Origin: Bathymodiolus brooksi methanotrophic gill symbiont
Lineage (GTDB): Bacteria; Pseudomonadota; Gammaproteobacteria; Methylococcales; Methylomonadaceae
Length of the DNA: 64,000 bases
Direction of reading: 5' to 3'
NCBI GenBank assembly: GCA_020996635.1
Contig: JAJJBE010000091.1
Coordinates: 17,359-81,358 of the forward strand
Of this stretch, positions 29,370 to 42,400 are shown piece after piece. Within the stretch, counting starts at the first letter, position 1. Each line of letters starts with the position of its first letter. Both the position numbers and the translations under genes were made by a program. The notes under the pieces were generated by a model. The model was not told where the DNA came from and did no database searches. It saw only the letters and a list, made by a program, of their open reading frames with translations.

Positions 29370-29684
29370 CTACACATCAATAATTTCATTATTCGATTTA
29401 AAAAATCGGACTTTCTTTCCATCATCCAATGATTTAAACCCTACTTTGTCTGCTTTTTTAGTAGTAGCATTGAATAGAGCAACATTTGATTTATGAATGG
29501 GCATTTCTTTTTCAATAATACCACCTTGAACACCAGCATTTGGATTTGGTTTTTGATGTTTTTTAACTCTATTAACACCCTCAACCAAAACTTTCTCATT
29601 TAAGAATTTGCTGATTCGTCCTCGTTTACCCTTATCTTTACCGATAAGAACTATGACTTCGTCACCTTGTTTAAGTTTTTGCAT
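29370..29684 (-). CDS. rplX: 50S ribosomal protein L24
   Basis: L24 is an assembly initiator near the exit tunnel. The 104-aa protein has the KOW motif ([20 protein letters not shown]) and [20 protein letters not shown]. It lies between rplN and rplE. Confidence 0.98.
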   Translation of the reverse strand: MQKLKQGDEVIVLIGKDKGKRGRISKFLNEKVLVEGVNRVKKHQKPNPNAGVQGGIIEKEMPIHKSNVALFNATTKKADKVGFKSLDDGKKVRFFKSNNEIIDV

Positions 29685-29695
29685 TTTTAAGACCT

Positions 29696-30064
29696 TTACA
29701 ATACTTCTGGAGCAAGAGAAATAATTTTCATAAATTTCTCGCCTCTTAATTCGCGTGTTACTGGCCCAAAAATACGTGTGCCTAACGGTTGAAGTTGAGC
29801 GTTCAATATTACAGCAGCATTTGTATCAAAGCGAATTACTGACCCATCAGCTCTACGTACACCTTTTCTTGTACGAACAACTAATGCGTTATAAACCTCA
29901 CCTTTCTTGACTTTTCCACGAGGGATTGAATCTTTAATACTGACTTTAATAATATCCCCAATTCCAGCATATCGTCTATGCGATCCACCGAGAACTTTGA
30001 TACACATGACCTTTTTTGCGCCGCTATTATCAGCGACTTCAAGGTTAGTTTGCATCTGAATCAT
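29696..30064 (-). CDS. rplN: 50S ribosomal protein L14
   Basis: L14 sits at the subunit interface. The 122-aa protein starts [20 protein letters not shown] and has the family signature [20 protein letters not shown]. It heads the spc gene block. A 45-base gap separates it from rpsQ, where the E. coli spc promoter lies; I saw no clear promoter boxes there. Confidence 0.98.
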   Translation of the reverse strand: MIQMQTNLEVADNSGAKKVMCIKVLGGSHRRYAGIGDIIKVSIKDSIPRGKVKKGEVYNALVVRTRKGVRRADGSVIRFDTNAAVILNAQLQPLGTRIFGPVTRELRGEKFMKIISLAPEVL

Positions 30065-30109
30065 TTTTTATTCCTAATTTACTTGTACTAGTAATTCAAT
30101 TTAAATTGA

Positions 30110-30370
30110 TTATTTTGCTTTATTAAGCACTTCAACCAACTTAAATGTTTTCTTTTTTGAATAAGGACGACATGAAGTAATCGCTACTACATCTCCCTCG
30201 TTACAAACATTACTCTCATCATGAGCAAATAATTTTGTAGAACGTCTTATGTACTTGCCATACACAGGATGTTTAACAAGACGCTCGACTAATACAGTGA
30301 CTGTTTTATCCATTTTATTACTTACAACACGACCAGTGATTGTACGTAATTTTTCAGTATTATCACTCAT
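30110..30370 (-). CDS. rpsQ: 30S ribosomal protein S17
   Basis: S17 is a 16S 5'-domain protein. The 86-aa product has [20 protein letters not shown] and [20 protein letters not shown]. It overlaps rpmC by one base and ends the S10 gene block. Confidence 0.98.
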   Translation of the reverse strand: MSDNTEKLRTITGRVVSNKMDKTVTVLVERLVKHPVYGKYIRRSTKLFAHDESNVCNEGDVVAITSCRPYSKKKTFKLVEVLNKAK

Positions 30371-30564
30371 TATGATTGACCCGCCATCTCATTTAAAACT
30401 GTTTTTACACGAGCAATATTTCTTCTGACTTTTTTTACTTGATCAGATTTAGTCAATTGACCCGTGTTTTTTTGCATACGCAAATTAAATTGCTCACGAC
30501 CTAATTCAACTAATATTGAATTAAGTTCTGTTGCATTTTTCTGACGTAATTCACTAGTTTTCAT
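30370..30564 (-). CDS. rpmC: 50S ribosomal protein L29
   Basis: L29 lies at the tunnel exit, next to L23. The 64-aa helical protein begins [20 protein letters not shown] and contains [14 protein letters not shown]. It overlaps both rplP and rpsQ by one base. Confidence 0.97.
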   Translation of the reverse strand: MKTSELRQKNATELNSILVELGREQFNLRMQKNTGQLTKSDQVKKVRRNIARVKTVLNEMAGQS

Positions 30565-30977
30565 TATAGTACCGTCCTAATAACAAACTTAGTTTTTACT
30601 GGTAATTTTGCAGCAGCAAGAGTAAAAGCTTCCCTTGCAAGTTCTTCTGGAACTCCTTGCAATTCATAAAGCATAGTTCCTGGTTTGATTTGAGCAATCC
30701 AGTATTCTACACTACCTTTCCCTTTACCCATTCTTACTTCTAATGGTTTCTTTGTAATTGGTTTGTCTGGAAAAATTCTAATCCAAAGTTTTCCATCACG
30801 CTTACAATGTCTTGTGATTGTTCTACGTGCCGCCTCAATTTGACGAGCAGTAATTCTTCCACGGCCCATAGACTTAAGCCCATACTCACCAAAGCTTACA
30901 GATGAGCCACGAACAGCCAAACCAGAGTTTCTTAATTTGTGTTGCTTACGAAATTTTGTTCTTTTAGGTTGAAGCAT
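30564..30977 (-). CDS. rplP: 50S ribosomal protein L16
   Basis: L16 helps position A-site tRNA. The 137-aa protein starts [20 protein letters not shown]. It has [40 protein letters not shown] and the conserved [15 protein letters not shown]. Confidence 0.98.
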   Translation of the reverse strand: MLQPKRTKFRKQHKLRNSGLAVRGSSVSFGEYGLKSMGRGRITARQIEAARRTITRHCKRDGKLWIRIFPDKPITKKPLEVRMGKGKGSVEYWIAQIKPGTMLYELQGVPEELAREAFTLAAAKLPVKTKFVIRTVL

Positions 30978-30993
30978 AATATTTTCCCTTCAA

Positions 30994-31665
30994 CTATTTC
31001 TTAGATTTAGAATTAACCGAACTTTCTAAAGAAGCGTTATCAAAAACTTCTCCTTTGAAAATCCAAACTTTAATACCAATGATACCGTAGGTAGTGTTTG
31101 CTTCTGCAACACCATAATCAATATCTGCACGCAATGTATGTAATGGCACTCGACCTTCTCTATACCATTCACTACGAGCAATTTCAGCACCGTTTAAACG
31201 GCCACCTAAATTGATTTTAATTCCTTCAGCACCTAAACGCATTGAATTAGTAACTGCACGCTTCATTGCACGGCGATACATAATTCTTTTTTCTAGCTGC
31301 TGTGCAACACTTTCTGCAACTAGTTTTGCATCTAACTCTGGCTTTCTAATTTCTTCAACATTAACTTGCACAGGCATTTGCATCATTTTTGACACTTCCT
31401 TGCGCAAACTGTCGATATCTTCACCTTTTTTACCAATTACAATACCCGGTCTTGCAGTATGAATGGTAATGTGAGCATTATTTGCTTGGCGATTAATTTG
31501 CACACGACTAACAGAAGCATGAGCTAACTTCTTCCGTATAAATGCACGTGCTGTTAAATCTTGATATAAATAAACAGGATAGTCTTTGCTATTAGCATAC
31601 CATCTAGATGTAAAATCTTTTACTATACCAAGTCTTATTCCGGTTGGATGTACCTTTTGACCCAT
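30994..31665 (-). CDS. rpsC: 30S ribosomal protein S3
   Basis: S3 lines the mRNA entry tunnel. The 223-aa protein has [20 protein letters not shown], the KH-domain loop [20 protein letters not shown] and the C-terminal [20 protein letters not shown]. It follows rplV and precedes rplP. Confidence 0.98.
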   Translation of the reverse strand: MGQKVHPTGIRLGIVKDFTSRWYANSKDYPVYLYQDLTARAFIRKKLAHASVSRVQINRQANNAHITIHTARPGIVIGKKGEDIDSLRKEVSKMMQMPVQVNVEEIRKPELDAKLVAESVAQQLEKRIMYRRAMKRAVTNSMRLGAEGIKINLGGRLNGAEIARSEWYREGRVPLHTLRADIDYGVAEANTTYGIIGIKVWIFKGEVFDNASLESSVNSKSKK

Positions 31666-31675
31666 TATACTGCCT

Positions 31676-32011
31676 CTACTCGAATTCTGCGACTTTAACT
31701 GCGATATGACAAGTACGCTTCAAAATGTGATTAGCACGCCCTTTTGCTCTCGCTCTAAATCTCTTTAAAGTTGGCGCTTCATCAACAAATACTGTTGAAA
31801 CTTTTAACTCATCAATATCTGCACTTTCATTATGCTCTGCATTTGCAATAGCTGATTCAAGTACTTTCTTCATAATCGCAGCTGCTTTTTTTGTACTGAA
31901 CTTAAGTACATTCAAAGCTTCTTCGACCTCAAGACCTCTAATTTGATTTGCAACCAATCTCGCTTTTTGAGCCGATAAAGGTGCATTACTTAATTTAGCT
32001 GTAATTTCCAT
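31676..32011 (-). CDS. rplV: 50S ribosomal protein L22
   Basis: L22 lines the exit tunnel. The 111-aa protein has [35 protein letters not shown] and [21 protein letters not shown] used the second of two adjacent ATGs (32009-32011), giving [13 protein letters not shown] as in homologues; AGGTG lies 4 bases upstream. Longer in-frame versions would overlap rpsS without homologous residues. Confidence 0.96.
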   Translation of the reverse strand: MEITAKLSNAPLSAQKARLVANQIRGLEVEEALNVLKFSTKKAAAIMKKVLESAIANAEHNESADIDELKVSTVFVDEAPTLKRFRARAKGRANHILKRTCHIAVKVAEFE

Positions 32012-32021
32012 CATGCACCTA

Positions 32022-32294
32022 TTATTTTGACTTTCTATCAGCCAAATGGCCTCTGTATGTACGAGTTGGTGAAAACTCACCTAACTTATGGCCCACCATA
32101 TTCTCAGATACCAAAACCGGAATATGCTGGCGGCCGTTATGAACGGCAATTGTTAAACCCAACATTTCAGGCGTTATCATTGATCGTCTAGACCAAGTCT
32201 TAATCGGTTTCCTACTATTACTACTGACTGCATCATCAACTTTCTTTTGTAAATGATGATCAATAAAAGGACCTTTTTTAATTGAACGTGGCAC
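32022..32294 (-). CDS. rpsS: 30S ribosomal protein S19
   Basis: S19 pairs with S13 in the 30S head. The 90-aa protein has [40 protein letters not shown] and [15 protein letters not shown]. It lies between rplB and rplV. Confidence 0.98.
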   Translation of the reverse strand: MPRSIKKGPFIDHHLQKKVDDAVSSNSRKPIKTWSRRSMITPEMLGLTIAVHNGRQHIPVLVSENMVGHKLGEFSPTRTYRGHLADRKSK

Positions 32295-32309
32295 TTTATT
32301 AATTCCTCT

Positions 32310-33137
32310 CTAACGCTTGCTACGACGTCTAACAATCATCTTGTCAGTACGCTTGTTTTTTCTTGTTTTATAACCTTTAGTAGGCATACCCCAAGGAGAT
32401 ACCGGATGTCTACCACCCGATGTTCTACCTTCACCACCACCATGCGGATGATCTACCGGGTTCATAACTACACCACGAACTGTTGGACGAACACCACGCC
32501 ATCTTGACGCACCTGCTTTACCAAGAGATCTTAAGCTATGCTCAGAGTTTGAAACCTCTCCGATTACTGCCTTACAATCAGCTAATACTTTACGCATTTC
32601 ACCTGAACGTAATCTTAATGTTACATGCGCACCCTCTTTTGCAACTAGCTGTGCAGATGTACCAGCACTTCTTGCCATTTGCGCACCTTTAAGAGGCTTA
32701 AGTTCAACACAATGAACCACAGAACCTAAAGGCATATTTCTTAAAGGCATACAATTTCCTGCCTTAATAGGTGCACTTTCAGAAGACATCAACTCTTGAC
32801 CCGCAACTACACCTTTAGGAGCAATAATATAACGACGCTCCCCATCAGCATATAGAACCAAAGCAATATTTGCAGTTCTATTTGGATCATATTCCAAGCG
32901 CTCTACAACACAAGGAATATCAAATTTATTTCTTTTGAAATCAATAATTCGGTAGGCTTGTTTATGCCCCCCACCGATATGACGAGTAGTAATTCGTCCA
33001 TTATTATTACGACCACCACTTCTGGTCTTTTTTGTTAGTAGTGGTGCAAAAGGTTTACCTTTATGTAAACCTTCGCTCTTTACTCTTACGACAAACCTTG
33101 AACCTGGTGATGTCGGTTTTGATTTTACAATAGCCAT
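32310..33137 (-). CDS. rplB: 50S ribosomal protein L2
   Basis: L2 is needed for subunit joining and supports the peptidyl-transferase centre. The 275-aa protein has [40 protein letters not shown] and the signature [20 protein letters not shown], including the conserved histidine. Confidence 0.98.
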   Translation of the reverse strand: MAIVKSKPTSPGSRFVVRVKSEGLHKGKPFAPLLTKKTRSGGRNNNGRITTRHIGGGHKQAYRIIDFKRNKFDIPCVVERLEYDPNRTANIALVLYADGERRYIIAPKGVVAGQELMSSESAPIKAGNCMPLRNMPLGSVVHCVELKPLKGAQMARSAGTSAQLVAKEGAHVTLRLRSGEMRKVLADCKAVIGEVSNSEHSLRSLGKAGASRWRGVRPTVRGVVMNPVDHPHGGGEGRTSGGRHPVSPWGMPTKGYKTRKNKRTDKMIVRRRSKR

Positions 33138-33169
33138 TTACTCTACCGATTATATACTTTTAACTACAA

Positions 33170-33466
33170 CTAAGCTGCTGAGAAATCAATATCATGCCCA
33201 GACTTAAGCCTTACATAAGCTTTTTTCCAGTCAGAACGTTTCCCTATAAGGCGACCAAATCTCTTTGTTTTTCCTTTTACATTTAATATCTGAACTTTTT
33301 CAACTTCAACATTAAACATAAGCTCTACAGATTTTTTAACTTGTAACTTAGTTGCATCATTTGCAACTTTAAATACAAAACGATTTGACTCTTCTGTAGC
33401 ATTAGTACTCTTTTCAGAAATTACTGGTGCTTTAATTATATTAGAAAGCTTAAACTCTACACTCAT
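33170..33466 (-). CDS. rplW: 50S ribosomal protein L23
   Basis: L23 is the exit-tunnel docking site for trigger factor and SRP. The 98-aa protein has LSNIIKAPVISEKSTNATEE, NRFVFKVANDATKLQVKKSV and TKRFGRLIGKRSDWKKAYV. It overlaps rplD by four bases. Confidence 0.97.
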   Translation of the reverse strand: MSVEFKLSNIIKAPVISEKSTNATEESNRFVFKVANDATKLQVKKSVELMFNVEVEKVQILNVKGKTKRFGRLIGKRSDWKKAYVRLKSGHDIDFSAA

Positions 33467-34083
33467 GATAACTGCGCCTCAATTTCTTTCAATGCAGCAG
33501 GTGTAGCAATAACATTTTCTGCAGCAATCAACATAACAGGGTTAAGCTCTCTTGCAGTAATGATATCTACGTTATAAATATTTCTTGAAGCTAAGATAAT
33601 ATTTTCATTTAGATCTTCCGCAATAATCAGAACTCGATTACGTCCGAATTCTTTTAACTTAGCCGCTAGCTCTTTGGTTTTTGGAGTCGTAGGGATAATA
33701 TCTGAGCTCACCTTGATACGATCTTGGCGTAATAATTCAGATAAAATCGAACGAACACCAGCACGATACATCTTTTTATTCAACTTTTGATCAAATGATC
33801 TAGGTCGAGCAGCGAATGTAGCACCACCACCTCTCCAAATTGGACTTCGTATTGTACCAGATCTTGCGCGACCTGACCCTTTTTGATTCCAAGGTTTTGC
33901 TCCACCGCCTCTTACATCTGAACGATTTTTTTGAGCTTTTGTCCCAGAACGCAGGCCAGCCATGGTTTTGGTAGCTAATTGATGAATCAAAGTTTCATTA
34001 TACTCTTGACCAAAAACTAACTCATTTACTTCTACTTCAGCAGCAGAGTCTGCACTATTAAGCGCTAGTATTTTCAAACTCAT
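33463..34083 (-). CDS. rplD: 50S ribosomal protein L4
   Basis: L4 reaches into the exit tunnel and in E. coli represses the S10 operon. The 206-aa protein carries the tunnel loop (GTKAQKNRSDVRGGGAKPWN, QKGSGRARSGTIRSPIWRGG). Here tuf lies directly before rpsJ with a 5-base gap, so there is no separate S10 leader for classical L4 attenuation. Confidence 0.98.
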   Translation of the reverse strand: MSLKILALNSADSAAEVEVNELVFGQEYNETLIHQLATKTMAGLRSGTKAQKNRSDVRGGGAKPWNQKGSGRARSGTIRSPIWRGGGATFAARPRSFDQKLNKKMYRAGVRSILSELLRQDRIKVSSDIIPTTPKTKELAAKLKEFGRNRVLIIAEDLNENIILASRNIYNVDIITARELNPVMLIAAENVIATPAALKEIEAQLS

Positions 34084-34086
34084 GAC

Positions 34087-34737
34087 TTATCCTTTATTTC
34101 TCTTCTTGACTGCAGGTGTTAAAATAACATCTCCACCTTTAGCGCCAGGAACTGCACCTTTAACCAAAATAAGGTTTCTTTCCGTATCAATTGAATGAAC
34201 AGTCAGATTTTGAGTGGTCACAGTTTCTGCTCCCATATGCCCTGACATTTTCTTTCCTTTGAAAACTCTACCCGGCGTTTGACACATACCAATAGACCCG
34301 TTTGATCTATGAGAAAGTGAATTACCATGAGTAGCATCTTGCATACCAAAATTGTGACGCTTAATACCACCAGCGAAACCTTTACCTATACTTGTACCTT
34401 GAACATCGACAAATTGACCTTCAGCGAATAAATCCATAGATAACTCAGAACCAACCTGAAGATATTCACCTTCACCATCAGCCAATCTGAATTCCCACAA
34501 ACCTCGACCTGCAGTCATATTTGCCGTAGCAAAATGACCTGCCATCGCTTTATCAACTTTCGAAGATTTTTTATCACCAACTGTTACTTGAACCGCACGA
34601 TAACCGTCAGAGTCTAAACCCTTAACCTGAGAAATTCTATGCGAATCTATTTGCAAAACAGTGACAGGAACTGAAGTTCCATTTTCCAGGAAGACGCGTG
34701 TCATCCCGCATTTTTTACCAACTAAACCTAAAGACAT
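34087..34737 (-). CDS. rplC: 50S ribosomal protein L3
   Basis: L3 is an assembly initiator close to the peptidyl-transferase centre. The 216-aa protein has [40 protein letters not shown] and [20 protein letters not shown], which includes the Gln that PrmB methylates in E. coli. Confidence 0.98.
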   Translation of the reverse strand: MSLGLVGKKCGMTRVFLENGTSVPVTVLQIDSHRISQVKGLDSDGYRAVQVTVGDKKSSKVDKAMAGHFATANMTAGRGLWEFRLADGEGEYLQVGSELSMDLFAEGQFVDVQGTSIGKGFAGGIKRHNFGMQDATHGNSLSHRSNGSIGMCQTPGRVFKGKKMSGHMGAETVTTQNLTVHSIDTERNLILVKGAVPGAKGGDVILTPAVKKRNKG

Positions 34738-34753
34738 ATGCTTAATCCTCTAA

Positions 34754-35065
34754 TTAATTGAGCTTAATTTGAACATCAACACCAGCCGCAAGATCTAATT
34801 TCATTAGCGCATCAACCGTTTTATCCGTTGGCTCAATGATATCAAGCAAACGCTTATATGTTCTTAATTCATACTGATCACGAGCATCTTTATTTACATG
34901 CGGAGATGTAAGAACCGTGAATCGTTCATGTTTTGTAGGCAATGGAATTGGACCTTTTACTTGAGTTCCAGTTCTTTTTGCTGTTTCTACAATTTCACTT
35001 GCAGACTGATCAATCAATTTATGATCAAAAGACTTTAAGCGTATTCTAATTGTTTGACTTGCCAT
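34754..35065 (-). CDS. rpsJ: 30S ribosomal protein S10 (NusE)
   Basis: S10 is a 30S head protein and also the NusE antitermination factor. The 103-aa protein has [40 protein letters not shown] and [14 protein letters not shown]. It starts 5 bases after tuf, so the S10 block is read on from the str block. Confidence 0.98.
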   Translation of the reverse strand: MASQTIRIRLKSFDHKLIDQSASEIVETAKRTGTQVKGPIPLPTKHERFTVLTSPHVNKDARDQYELRTYKRLLDIIEPTDKTVDALMKLDLAAGVDVQIKLN

Positions 35066-35070
35066 ATTCC

Positions 35071-36291
35071 CTACTCTACAACTGTTGCAACAACACCAGC
35101 ACCTACGGTACGACCGCCTTCACGGATCGCAAAGCGCAAGCCATCTTCCATTGCAATTGGCGCAATCAAAGTTACTTCTACTGATACGTTATCTCCAGGC
35201 ATTACCATTTCTGTTCCTTCTGGTAATTTTACTGCACCTGTTACGTCTGTTGTTCTGAAGTAGAACTGCGGACGATATCCATCAAAGAATGGTGTATGAC
35301 GACCACCCTCATCTTTTGATAGGACATAAATTTCTGCTGTGAATTTTGTATGTGGGTTAATTGAACCGACATGAGCAAGTACTTGACCACGCTCTACCTC
35401 TTCACGTTTAGTACCACGTAATAAGATACCTACGTTATCGCCTGCTTCACCTTGATCAAGCAGTTTACGGAACATCTCTACACCCGTACAGGTTGTTTTA
35501 ACGGTTTCTTTAATACCAACGATTTCAATTTCTTCGCCAACTTTTACAACACCACGTTCGATACGCCCTGTTACAACGGTTCCACGACCTGAAATTGAGA
35601 ATACATCTTCAATTGGCATAATGAAAGCGCCTTCAATGGCTCTTTCTGGCTCTGGAATGTAGGTATCTAGCGCTTCAACCAATTTAATGATTGATAGAAC
35701 ACCCAAATCACTTGTATCGCCTTCTAATCCTTTCAATGCTGAACCAACAATAATTGGCGTGTCGTCTCCAGGAAACTCATATAAGTCTAATAACTCACGA
35801 AGCTCCATTTCAACTAATTCAAGCATTTCATTGTATTCTTCTGTTCCCACACCACCACAGTCTTCTGCTAGTAGGTCAGCTTTGTTTAGGAATACAATTA
35901 TATAAGGTACGCCAACTTGGCGAGATAGTAAGATATGCTCTCTTGTTTGAGGCATAGGACCATCTGTTGCACCACATACTAAAATAGCACCATCCATTTG
36001 TGCAGCACCAGTAATCATATTTTTCACATAATCAGCATGACCTGGACAGTCAACGTGTGCGTAATGACGCGCTTCTGATTCATATTCTACATGTGATGTT
36101 GCAATTGTAATGCCACGTTCACGCTCTTCTGGTGCATTATCAATTTGGTCAAATGCTTTTACTTCACCACCCTGTAGCTCCGCCATAACTTTCGTTAGTG
36201 CAGCGGTTAGTGTTGTTTTTCCATGATCTACGTGACCAATTGTGCCGACGTTTACATGGGGTTTAGTACGTTCAAATTTTTCTTTAGCCAT
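35071..36291 (-). CDS. tuf: Elongation factor Tu, copy A
   Basis: EF-Tu delivers aminoacyl-tRNA to the ribosome. The 406-aa protein has G1 [29 protein letters not shown] and SALKGL, then the two beta-barrel domains. The protein is identical to the copy at 51362-52582. By eye the DNA differs at one silent position (36181 versus 52472, Ala37) until the last codons, where this copy ends GTA GAG TAG. It lies between fusA and rpsJ. Confidence 0.99.
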   Translation of the reverse strand: MAKEKFERTKPHVNVGTIGHVDHGKTTLTAALTKVMAELQGGEVKAFDQIDNAPEERERGITIATSHVEYESEARHYAHVDCPGHADYVKNMITGAAQMDGAILVCGATDGPMPQTREHILLSRQVGVPYIIVFLNKADLLAEDCGGVGTEEYNEMLELVEMELRELLDLYEFPGDDTPIIVGSALKGLEGDTSDLGVLSIIKLVEALDTYIPEPERAIEGAFIMPIEDVFSISGRGTVVTGRIERGVVKVGEEIEIVGIKETVKTTCTGVEMFRKLLDQGEAGDNVGILLRGTKREEVERGQVLAHVGSINPHTKFTAEIYVLSKDEGGRHTPFFDGYRPQFYFRTTDVTGAVKLPEGTEMVMPGDNVSVEVTLIAPIAMEDGLRFAIREGGRTVGAGVVATVVE

Positions 36292-36319
36292 TAGCCAATA
36301 CCTTTATTAATTTCAATTC

Positions 36320-38413
36320 TTATGAAGTTTTATCAATGACAGCACGTGTAACGCTCAGAGGTGCTTCATTATATTTTTCAAATTGCATACTGTAAGTAGC
36401 ACGCCCTTGAGTTGCCGAACGTAGGTTAGAGGAATAACCAAACATTTCAGCCAACGGCACTTCGCAGTTAATTGTTTTACCTGTCGGCGTATCGTCCATT
36501 CCTAGAACTATACCTCTACGTCGATTTACATCTCCTACCACATCCCCCATATAATTTTCTGGGGTCATTATTTCTACTTTCATTACCGGCTCAAGCAATA
36601 CAGGCTTGGCTAGTTTAGAGCCATCCCGAAAAGCCATGGATCCAGCAATTGAAAAGGCCATTTCACTTGAATCCACATCGTGATACGAACCATTTATTAA
36701 GGTAACCTTAACATCCACCACAGGGTAGCCTGCCAAAACACCATTTTTCATTTGCTCTTCAATACCTTTTTCAACAGCAGGAATAAATTCCCTTGGTACC
36801 GCTGAATTTTCAATCTCATTAATAAAGGAATAACCAAAACCAGACTTCATTGGTTCAATTCTGATTAATACATCTCCATATCGTCCTTTACCACCTAACT
36901 CACGAACAAATTTCCCTTCTTGTTCTATCGATTCTTTAATTGTTTCTCTATATGAAACTTGCGGAGCACCAACATTAACATTAGCATCAAACTCTCTACG
37001 CATTCTATCAACAATAATTTCAAGATGTAACTCACCCATCCCTGAAATAATTGTCTGCCCTGACTCTTTATCAGATGACTGATGAAAAGAAGGATCTTCT
37101 TTTGACAACCGCTCTAAAGCAATAATCATTTTATCTTGATCTGCTTTTGTTTTTGCCTCAACCGCTATCGATATAACTGGCTCAGGAAAATCTATTTTTT
37201 CGAGAATAATGACAGCTTTCTCATCACAGAGCGTATCGCCCGTGATAACATATTTAAATCCGACAGCTGCAACAATATCCCCAGCTCTCACTTCAGAGAC
37301 TTCTTCGCGGCTGTTTGCATGCATTTGCAACAATCTACCAACACGCTCTCGCTTTGATTTAAGTGCATTATAAACCACACTTCCTGATTTTAGGACCCCA
37401 GAATAAACCCTAAAAAAAGTTAAAACACCAACATATGGATCAGTTGCTATTTTAAAAGCTAAGGCAGAAAAAGGTTCGTCATCTGACGCACTCCTTTCTT
37501 CTAACTTGCCTTTTTTAGACTCACCAACGATGGATTTAACATCAACCGGAGATGGTAGAAAATCAATTACACCATCTAGTATACTTTGAACACCTTTATT
37601 CTTAAAAGCCGAACCACAATATACCGGTGAAATTTCATTTGCTAAGGTTCTAAGTCGAATCCCTAACTTAATTTCTGCATTAGTTAACGTTTCACTCTCA
37701 AGATACTTATCCATCAGCTCTTCATTAGCTTCTGCTGCAGCTTCAATTAATTTTTCACGCCACTCTTCTGCTAATTCCTGTAAATCTTCAGGAATTTCCT
37801 GTTCAACAAAGGCCATACCCATATTCTTTTCTTCCCAGAATATAGCTTTCATCTTTAATAAATCTACAACACCACGAAACCCATCTTCAGCCCCGACTGG
37901 AATCTGCATAGCAATAGGCATTGCCGCTAAGCGACTCTCAATCTGCTCTATCACTCTAAAATAATCAGCCCCCGTGCGATCCATCTTATTTATAAAAATA
38001 ATCCTAGGTACTTCATACTTATTTGCCTGACGCCAAACTGTTTCAGACTGCGGCTCTACTCCACCGACAGCACAAAAAACAGCACACGCCCCATCAAGCA
38101 CTCTTAAAGAACGCTCAACTTCTATAGTAAAATCAACATGACCCGGCGTATCTATTATATTGATACGATGCTGGTCATTTTGGCCATCCATGCCCTTCCA
38201 GAAACAAGTTGTTGCTGCAGAGGTAATTGTTATTCCACGCTCTTGCTCTTGCTCCATCCAATCCATAACAGCCGAGCCATCATGAACCTCTCCTATCTTA
38301 TGAGAAACCCCCGTGTAATAAAGAATTCGCTCAGTTGCTGTAGTTTTACCTGCATCAATATGAGCCATAATCCCTATATTCCGATACCTTTCAATCGGTG
38401 TTACACGAGCCAT
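36320..38413 (-). CDS. fusA: Elongation factor G
   Basis: EF-G drives translocation and, with RRF, ribosome recycling. The 697-aa protein has G1 [39 protein letters not shown] and [12 protein letters not shown]. Domain III-V signatures include [20 protein letters not shown]. It sits in the standard rpsL-rpsG-fusA-tuf order. Confidence 0.99.
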   Translation of the reverse strand: MARVTPIERYRNIGIMAHIDAGKTTATERILYYTGVSHKIGEVHDGSAVMDWMEQEQERGITITSAATTCFWKGMDGQNDQHRINIIDTPGHVDFTIEVERSLRVLDGACAVFCAVGGVEPQSETVWRQANKYEVPRIIFINKMDRTGADYFRVIEQIESRLAAMPIAMQIPVGAEDGFRGVVDLLKMKAIFWEEKNMGMAFVEQEIPEDLQELAEEWREKLIEAAAEANEELMDKYLESETLTNAEIKLGIRLRTLANEISPVYCGSAFKNKGVQSILDGVIDFLPSPVDVKSIVGESKKGKLEERSASDDEPFSALAFKIATDPYVGVLTFFRVYSGVLKSGSVVYNALKSKRERVGRLLQMHANSREEVSEVRAGDIVAAVGFKYVITGDTLCDEKAVIILEKIDFPEPVISIAVEAKTKADQDKMIIALERLSKEDPSFHQSSDKESGQTIISGMGELHLEIIVDRMRREFDANVNVGAPQVSYRETIKESIEQEGKFVRELGGKGRYGDVLIRIEPMKSGFGYSFINEIENSAVPREFIPAVEKGIEEQMKNGVLAGYPVVDVKVTLINGSYHDVDSSEMAFSIAGSMAFRDGSKLAKPVLLEPVMKVEIMTPENYMGDVVGDVNRRRGIVLGMDDTPTGKTINCEVPLAEMFGYSSNLRSATQGRATYSMQFEKYNEAPLSVTRAVIDKTS

Positions 38414-38429
38414 CCCAAATTCCTACTTA

Positions 38430-38900
<471 letters not shown>

Positions 38901-38912
38901 TTAATTCACCAA

Positions 38913-39287
38913 TTATTTCTTAGGTTTTTTCGTGCCGTATTTAGAACGACCACATTTACGACCATCAACACCAGACGTATCCAAGCTTCCACGAACTACG
39001 TGATAACGAACCCCTGGAAGATCTTTAACTCTACCGCCGCGAATTAATACCACGGAATGCTCTTGTAAATTATGACCTTCACCACCGATGTAACTACTTA
39101 CTTCAGCGCCATTAGTTAACCTTACACGAGCAACCTTACGTAATGCTGAATTTGGTTTTTTTGGTGTTGTTGTATAAACACGTGTACATACACCACGTCT
39201 TTGAGGGCAAGCCTCAAGAGCTGGTACATTGCTTTTTTCTACTTGTCTTACACGCGGCTTACGAACCAGCTGGTTTACAGTAGCCAT
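38913..39287 (-). CDS. rpsL: 30S ribosomal protein S12
   Basis: S12 monitors decoding accuracy. The 124-aa protein has [19 protein letters not shown] with the streptomycin-linked Lys, and [17 protein letters not shown] with the Asp that RimO modifies in E. coli. Residues at both positions are the streptomycin-sensitive type. A strong promoter lies about 90 bases upstream. Confidence 0.98.
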   Translation of the reverse strand: MATVNQLVRKPRVRQVEKSNVPALEACPQRRGVCTRVYTTTPKKPNSALRKVARVRLTNGAEVSSYIGGEGHNLQEHSVVLIRGGRVKDLPGVRYHVVRGSLDTSGVDGRKCGRSKYGTKKPKK

Positions 39288-39377
39288 AATTTAATTCACT
39301 CCGTTTTGCATATTTCTGCACTAAGCGCACAAGAAAATGCACTATATTAATTTTACGATAACTCTATTGAGCGGGAC

Positions 39378-39406
39378 ATTATATTATCCTGCTCATGTCA
39401 AGTCAA
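39378..39406 (-). promoter_or_regulatory. Strong sigma-70 promoter of the str operon
   Basis: On the minus strand TTGACT (39401-39406) and a perfect TATAAT (39378-39383) are separated by exactly 17 bases. It begins only 5 bases after the rpoC stop codon and gives a start near 39371, about 84 bases before rpsL. This is the best promoter match in the window and lets rpsLG-fusA-tuf and the S10 block be transcribed independently of rpoBC. Confidence 0.8.
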
Positions 39407-39410
39407 GTTT

Positions 39411-42400
39411 TTATTCTTCCGCATTCAAAGCTTGCTTCAAAGCTTCTTCTGCATTAACTACTTCTTGGCTTACTTCTTCTTCAGCTGAAAGAATTGGCTC
39501 AGCCTCTAAAGCCTGCCTTTTTCTTCTTGCTTCATGATAGGCAAGCCCTGTTCCTGCTGGAATCAATCTTCCAACAATGACGTTTTCTTTCAGCCCATGT
39601 AAACCATCTTTCAAGCCTCTAACCGCTGCATCAGTTAATACACGAGTAGTTTCTTGAAATGATGCCGCCGAAAAGAATGATTCAGTTGCCAATGAAGCCT
39701 TAGTGATACCCAATAAAATTGGATCAAAACTCACAGGAACTTTTCCTGCCTTTTCGAGCTTATCGTTCAACTCTTTTACAGCAGCTCGCTCAATTTGCTC
39801 ACCCTTAGTGTAATCACTATCACCAGCAGCAGTCACTTCAACTTTTCTAAGCATTTGACGAACAATAGCCTCAATATGCTTATCATTGATTTTTACGCCT
39901 TGTAAACGATAAACATCTTGAATTTCTTTCACTAAATAAGTTGTTAACTCAGTTACCCCGCGCAAACGCAGGATATCATGCGGTGTTAACTCACCTTCAG
40001 CAATTGTTTCACCTTTTTCAACAAACTCTCCTTCAAATACCGTAATATGACGCCATTTTGGTACCAAAGTTTCGTATTGCTCACCTTCAGTATCAGTAAT
40101 TACAATACGTTGCTTGCCTTTTGTTTCCTTACCAAAAGAGATAGCACCCGTTGCTTCAGCAAGAATCGCTGGATCTTTCGTTTTTCTTGCTTCAAATAAA
40201 TCAGCAACACGTGGTAAACCCCCAGTAATATCACGAGTTTTACTCGATTCCTGAGGTATTCTAGCCAAGACATCCCCAACCAGAATTTCACCACCATTCT
40301 TAACCGCTACAATCGCTCCAGCAGGTAGGATGTACTGGGCTGACATTTCTGTATTTGGCAGCTTTAACTCTTCGCCATTTTCATCAACTAATTTTACTAA
40401 TGGACGTAAATCCTTACCCGCTCCAGCTCTCTGCTTGGGATCAATCACTGTAATTGAACTTACACCAGTTAGCTCATCAGATTTCTCTTGTACAGTTATA
40501 CCCGGTATAAAGTCCCCTAATTGAACAAAACCCGCTACCTCAGTAACCACTGGATGGACATGTGGATCCCATGTAACAACGATATCGCCCGACACCACTT
40601 CTGTGCCTTCTTTACAGGTTAACTCTGAACCGTAAGGAATTTTATATTTCTCTTTTTCACGACCATATTCATCCATTACCCCAACTTCACCTGAACGCGA
40701 AACCGCAACTAAGTTACCATTTCTATTCTCAATAGTTTTAAGGTTATGTAGCCTAATAGTTCCTTTTGATTTAACCTGAACATTACTAGTGGCAACTTGT
40801 CTTGATGCTGCCCCACCAATATGGAAGGTACGCATTGTAAGCTGCGTTCCTGGCTCACCGATCGACTGAGCAGCAATAACGCCTACAGCTTCACCACTGT
40901 TAACTAAATGTCCACGCCCTAAATCACGCCCATAACATTTAGCACAAACACCATGCCTATTATCACAAGTAATAATAGAACGAACCATAACATCATCAAT
41001 ACTATTTTTTTCTATTAGTGCAACATAATGCTCGTCTAGCATCGTGCTGTCAGGCACAACGACCTCACCAGTAGAAGCATTTATTACATCACCAATAACA
41101 ACCCGACCTAATACTCTCTCTGAAAGCGGCTCTACAACATCCCCCCCTTCAATAATAGGAGTCATTAGCATGCCGTTACTTGTGCCGCAATCAACACCAT
41201 TAATAACTAGATCTTGTGCCACATCGACTAATCGACGCGTTAAATATCCGGCATTCGCAGTTTTTAATGCAGTATCAGCTAAACCTTTACGTGCTCCATG
41301 CGTTGAAATAAAGTACTGAAGTACATCTAATCCTTCACGGAAATTCGCAGTAATTGGCGTTTCAATAATTGAACCATCTGGTTTTGCCATCAAGCCACGC
41401 ATACCTGCTAGCTGTCTAATCTGTGCAGCAGAACCCCGCGCTCCTGACTCAGCCATCATAAAGATAGAGTTGAATGATTTTTGCTTTTGTATTGTGCCAT
41501 CTTCAGCAACAACTTCATCTGTTCCTAGGGCATCCATCATCACTTTAGCAACTTTTTCATTCGCATGAGACCAGATATCAACAACTTTGTTGTATCTCTC
41601 CCCATCCGTAACTAAGCCAGACTCAAACTGCTCTTGAATTTCTAATACTTCTGCTTCAGCATCCTCTAAAATTCCTGCTTTTTCAACTGGAATTTCCATA
41701 TCATTAATACCAAAAGAAATACCCGAACGTGTCGCATATTTAAATCCAAGGTACATAATTTGATCGGCTAGAATAACAGTATCCTTGTTACCTAAATAAC
41801 GGTAACTATAATCTAATAGACGAGAAATATTCTTTTTCGTCATATCACAGTTAACCAACTCAAAAGGCATTCTGTCAGGAACTGCTTCCCATAACAATGC
41901 ACGCCCTACCGTTGTCTCAACACGGACTCTTTTAGGCTCACTAAAGCCTCCCGTCGCCTCATCTCTAGTTCGCTCAAAAATTCTGACTTGAATTTTTGAC
42001 TGCAACTCGATACTTTTAGCATCTAATGCAATGTGAATTTCATCAGTACTAGCAAATATTGCACCATCACCTTTTGCATCTAATTTTTCACGAGTAATGT
42101 AGTACAAACCCAAAACAACATCCTGAGATGGGTTAATGATTGGCTCACCATTTGCAGGAGACAAAATATTGTTTGTCGCCATCATTAGTATTCTAGATTC
42201 AAGCTGTGCTTCGATTGATAAAGGTAAATGTACAGCCATTTGATCGCCATCAAAATCCGCATTAAACGCACTACAAACCAAAGGATGCAAATTAATTGCC
42301 TTGCCTTCAATTAATATAGGTTCAAATGCTTGAATACCTAACCTATGTAGTGTTGGCGCTCTATTTAGAAGGATTGGATGCTCACGACTTACTTCTTCAA

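Noticed and set aside
35687..35957. Overlapping plus-strand reading frames inside tuf (repeated at 51978-52248)
   Set aside because: They are shadows of the tuf coding frame, repeated only because tuf is duplicated; no ribosome-binding site or family match.
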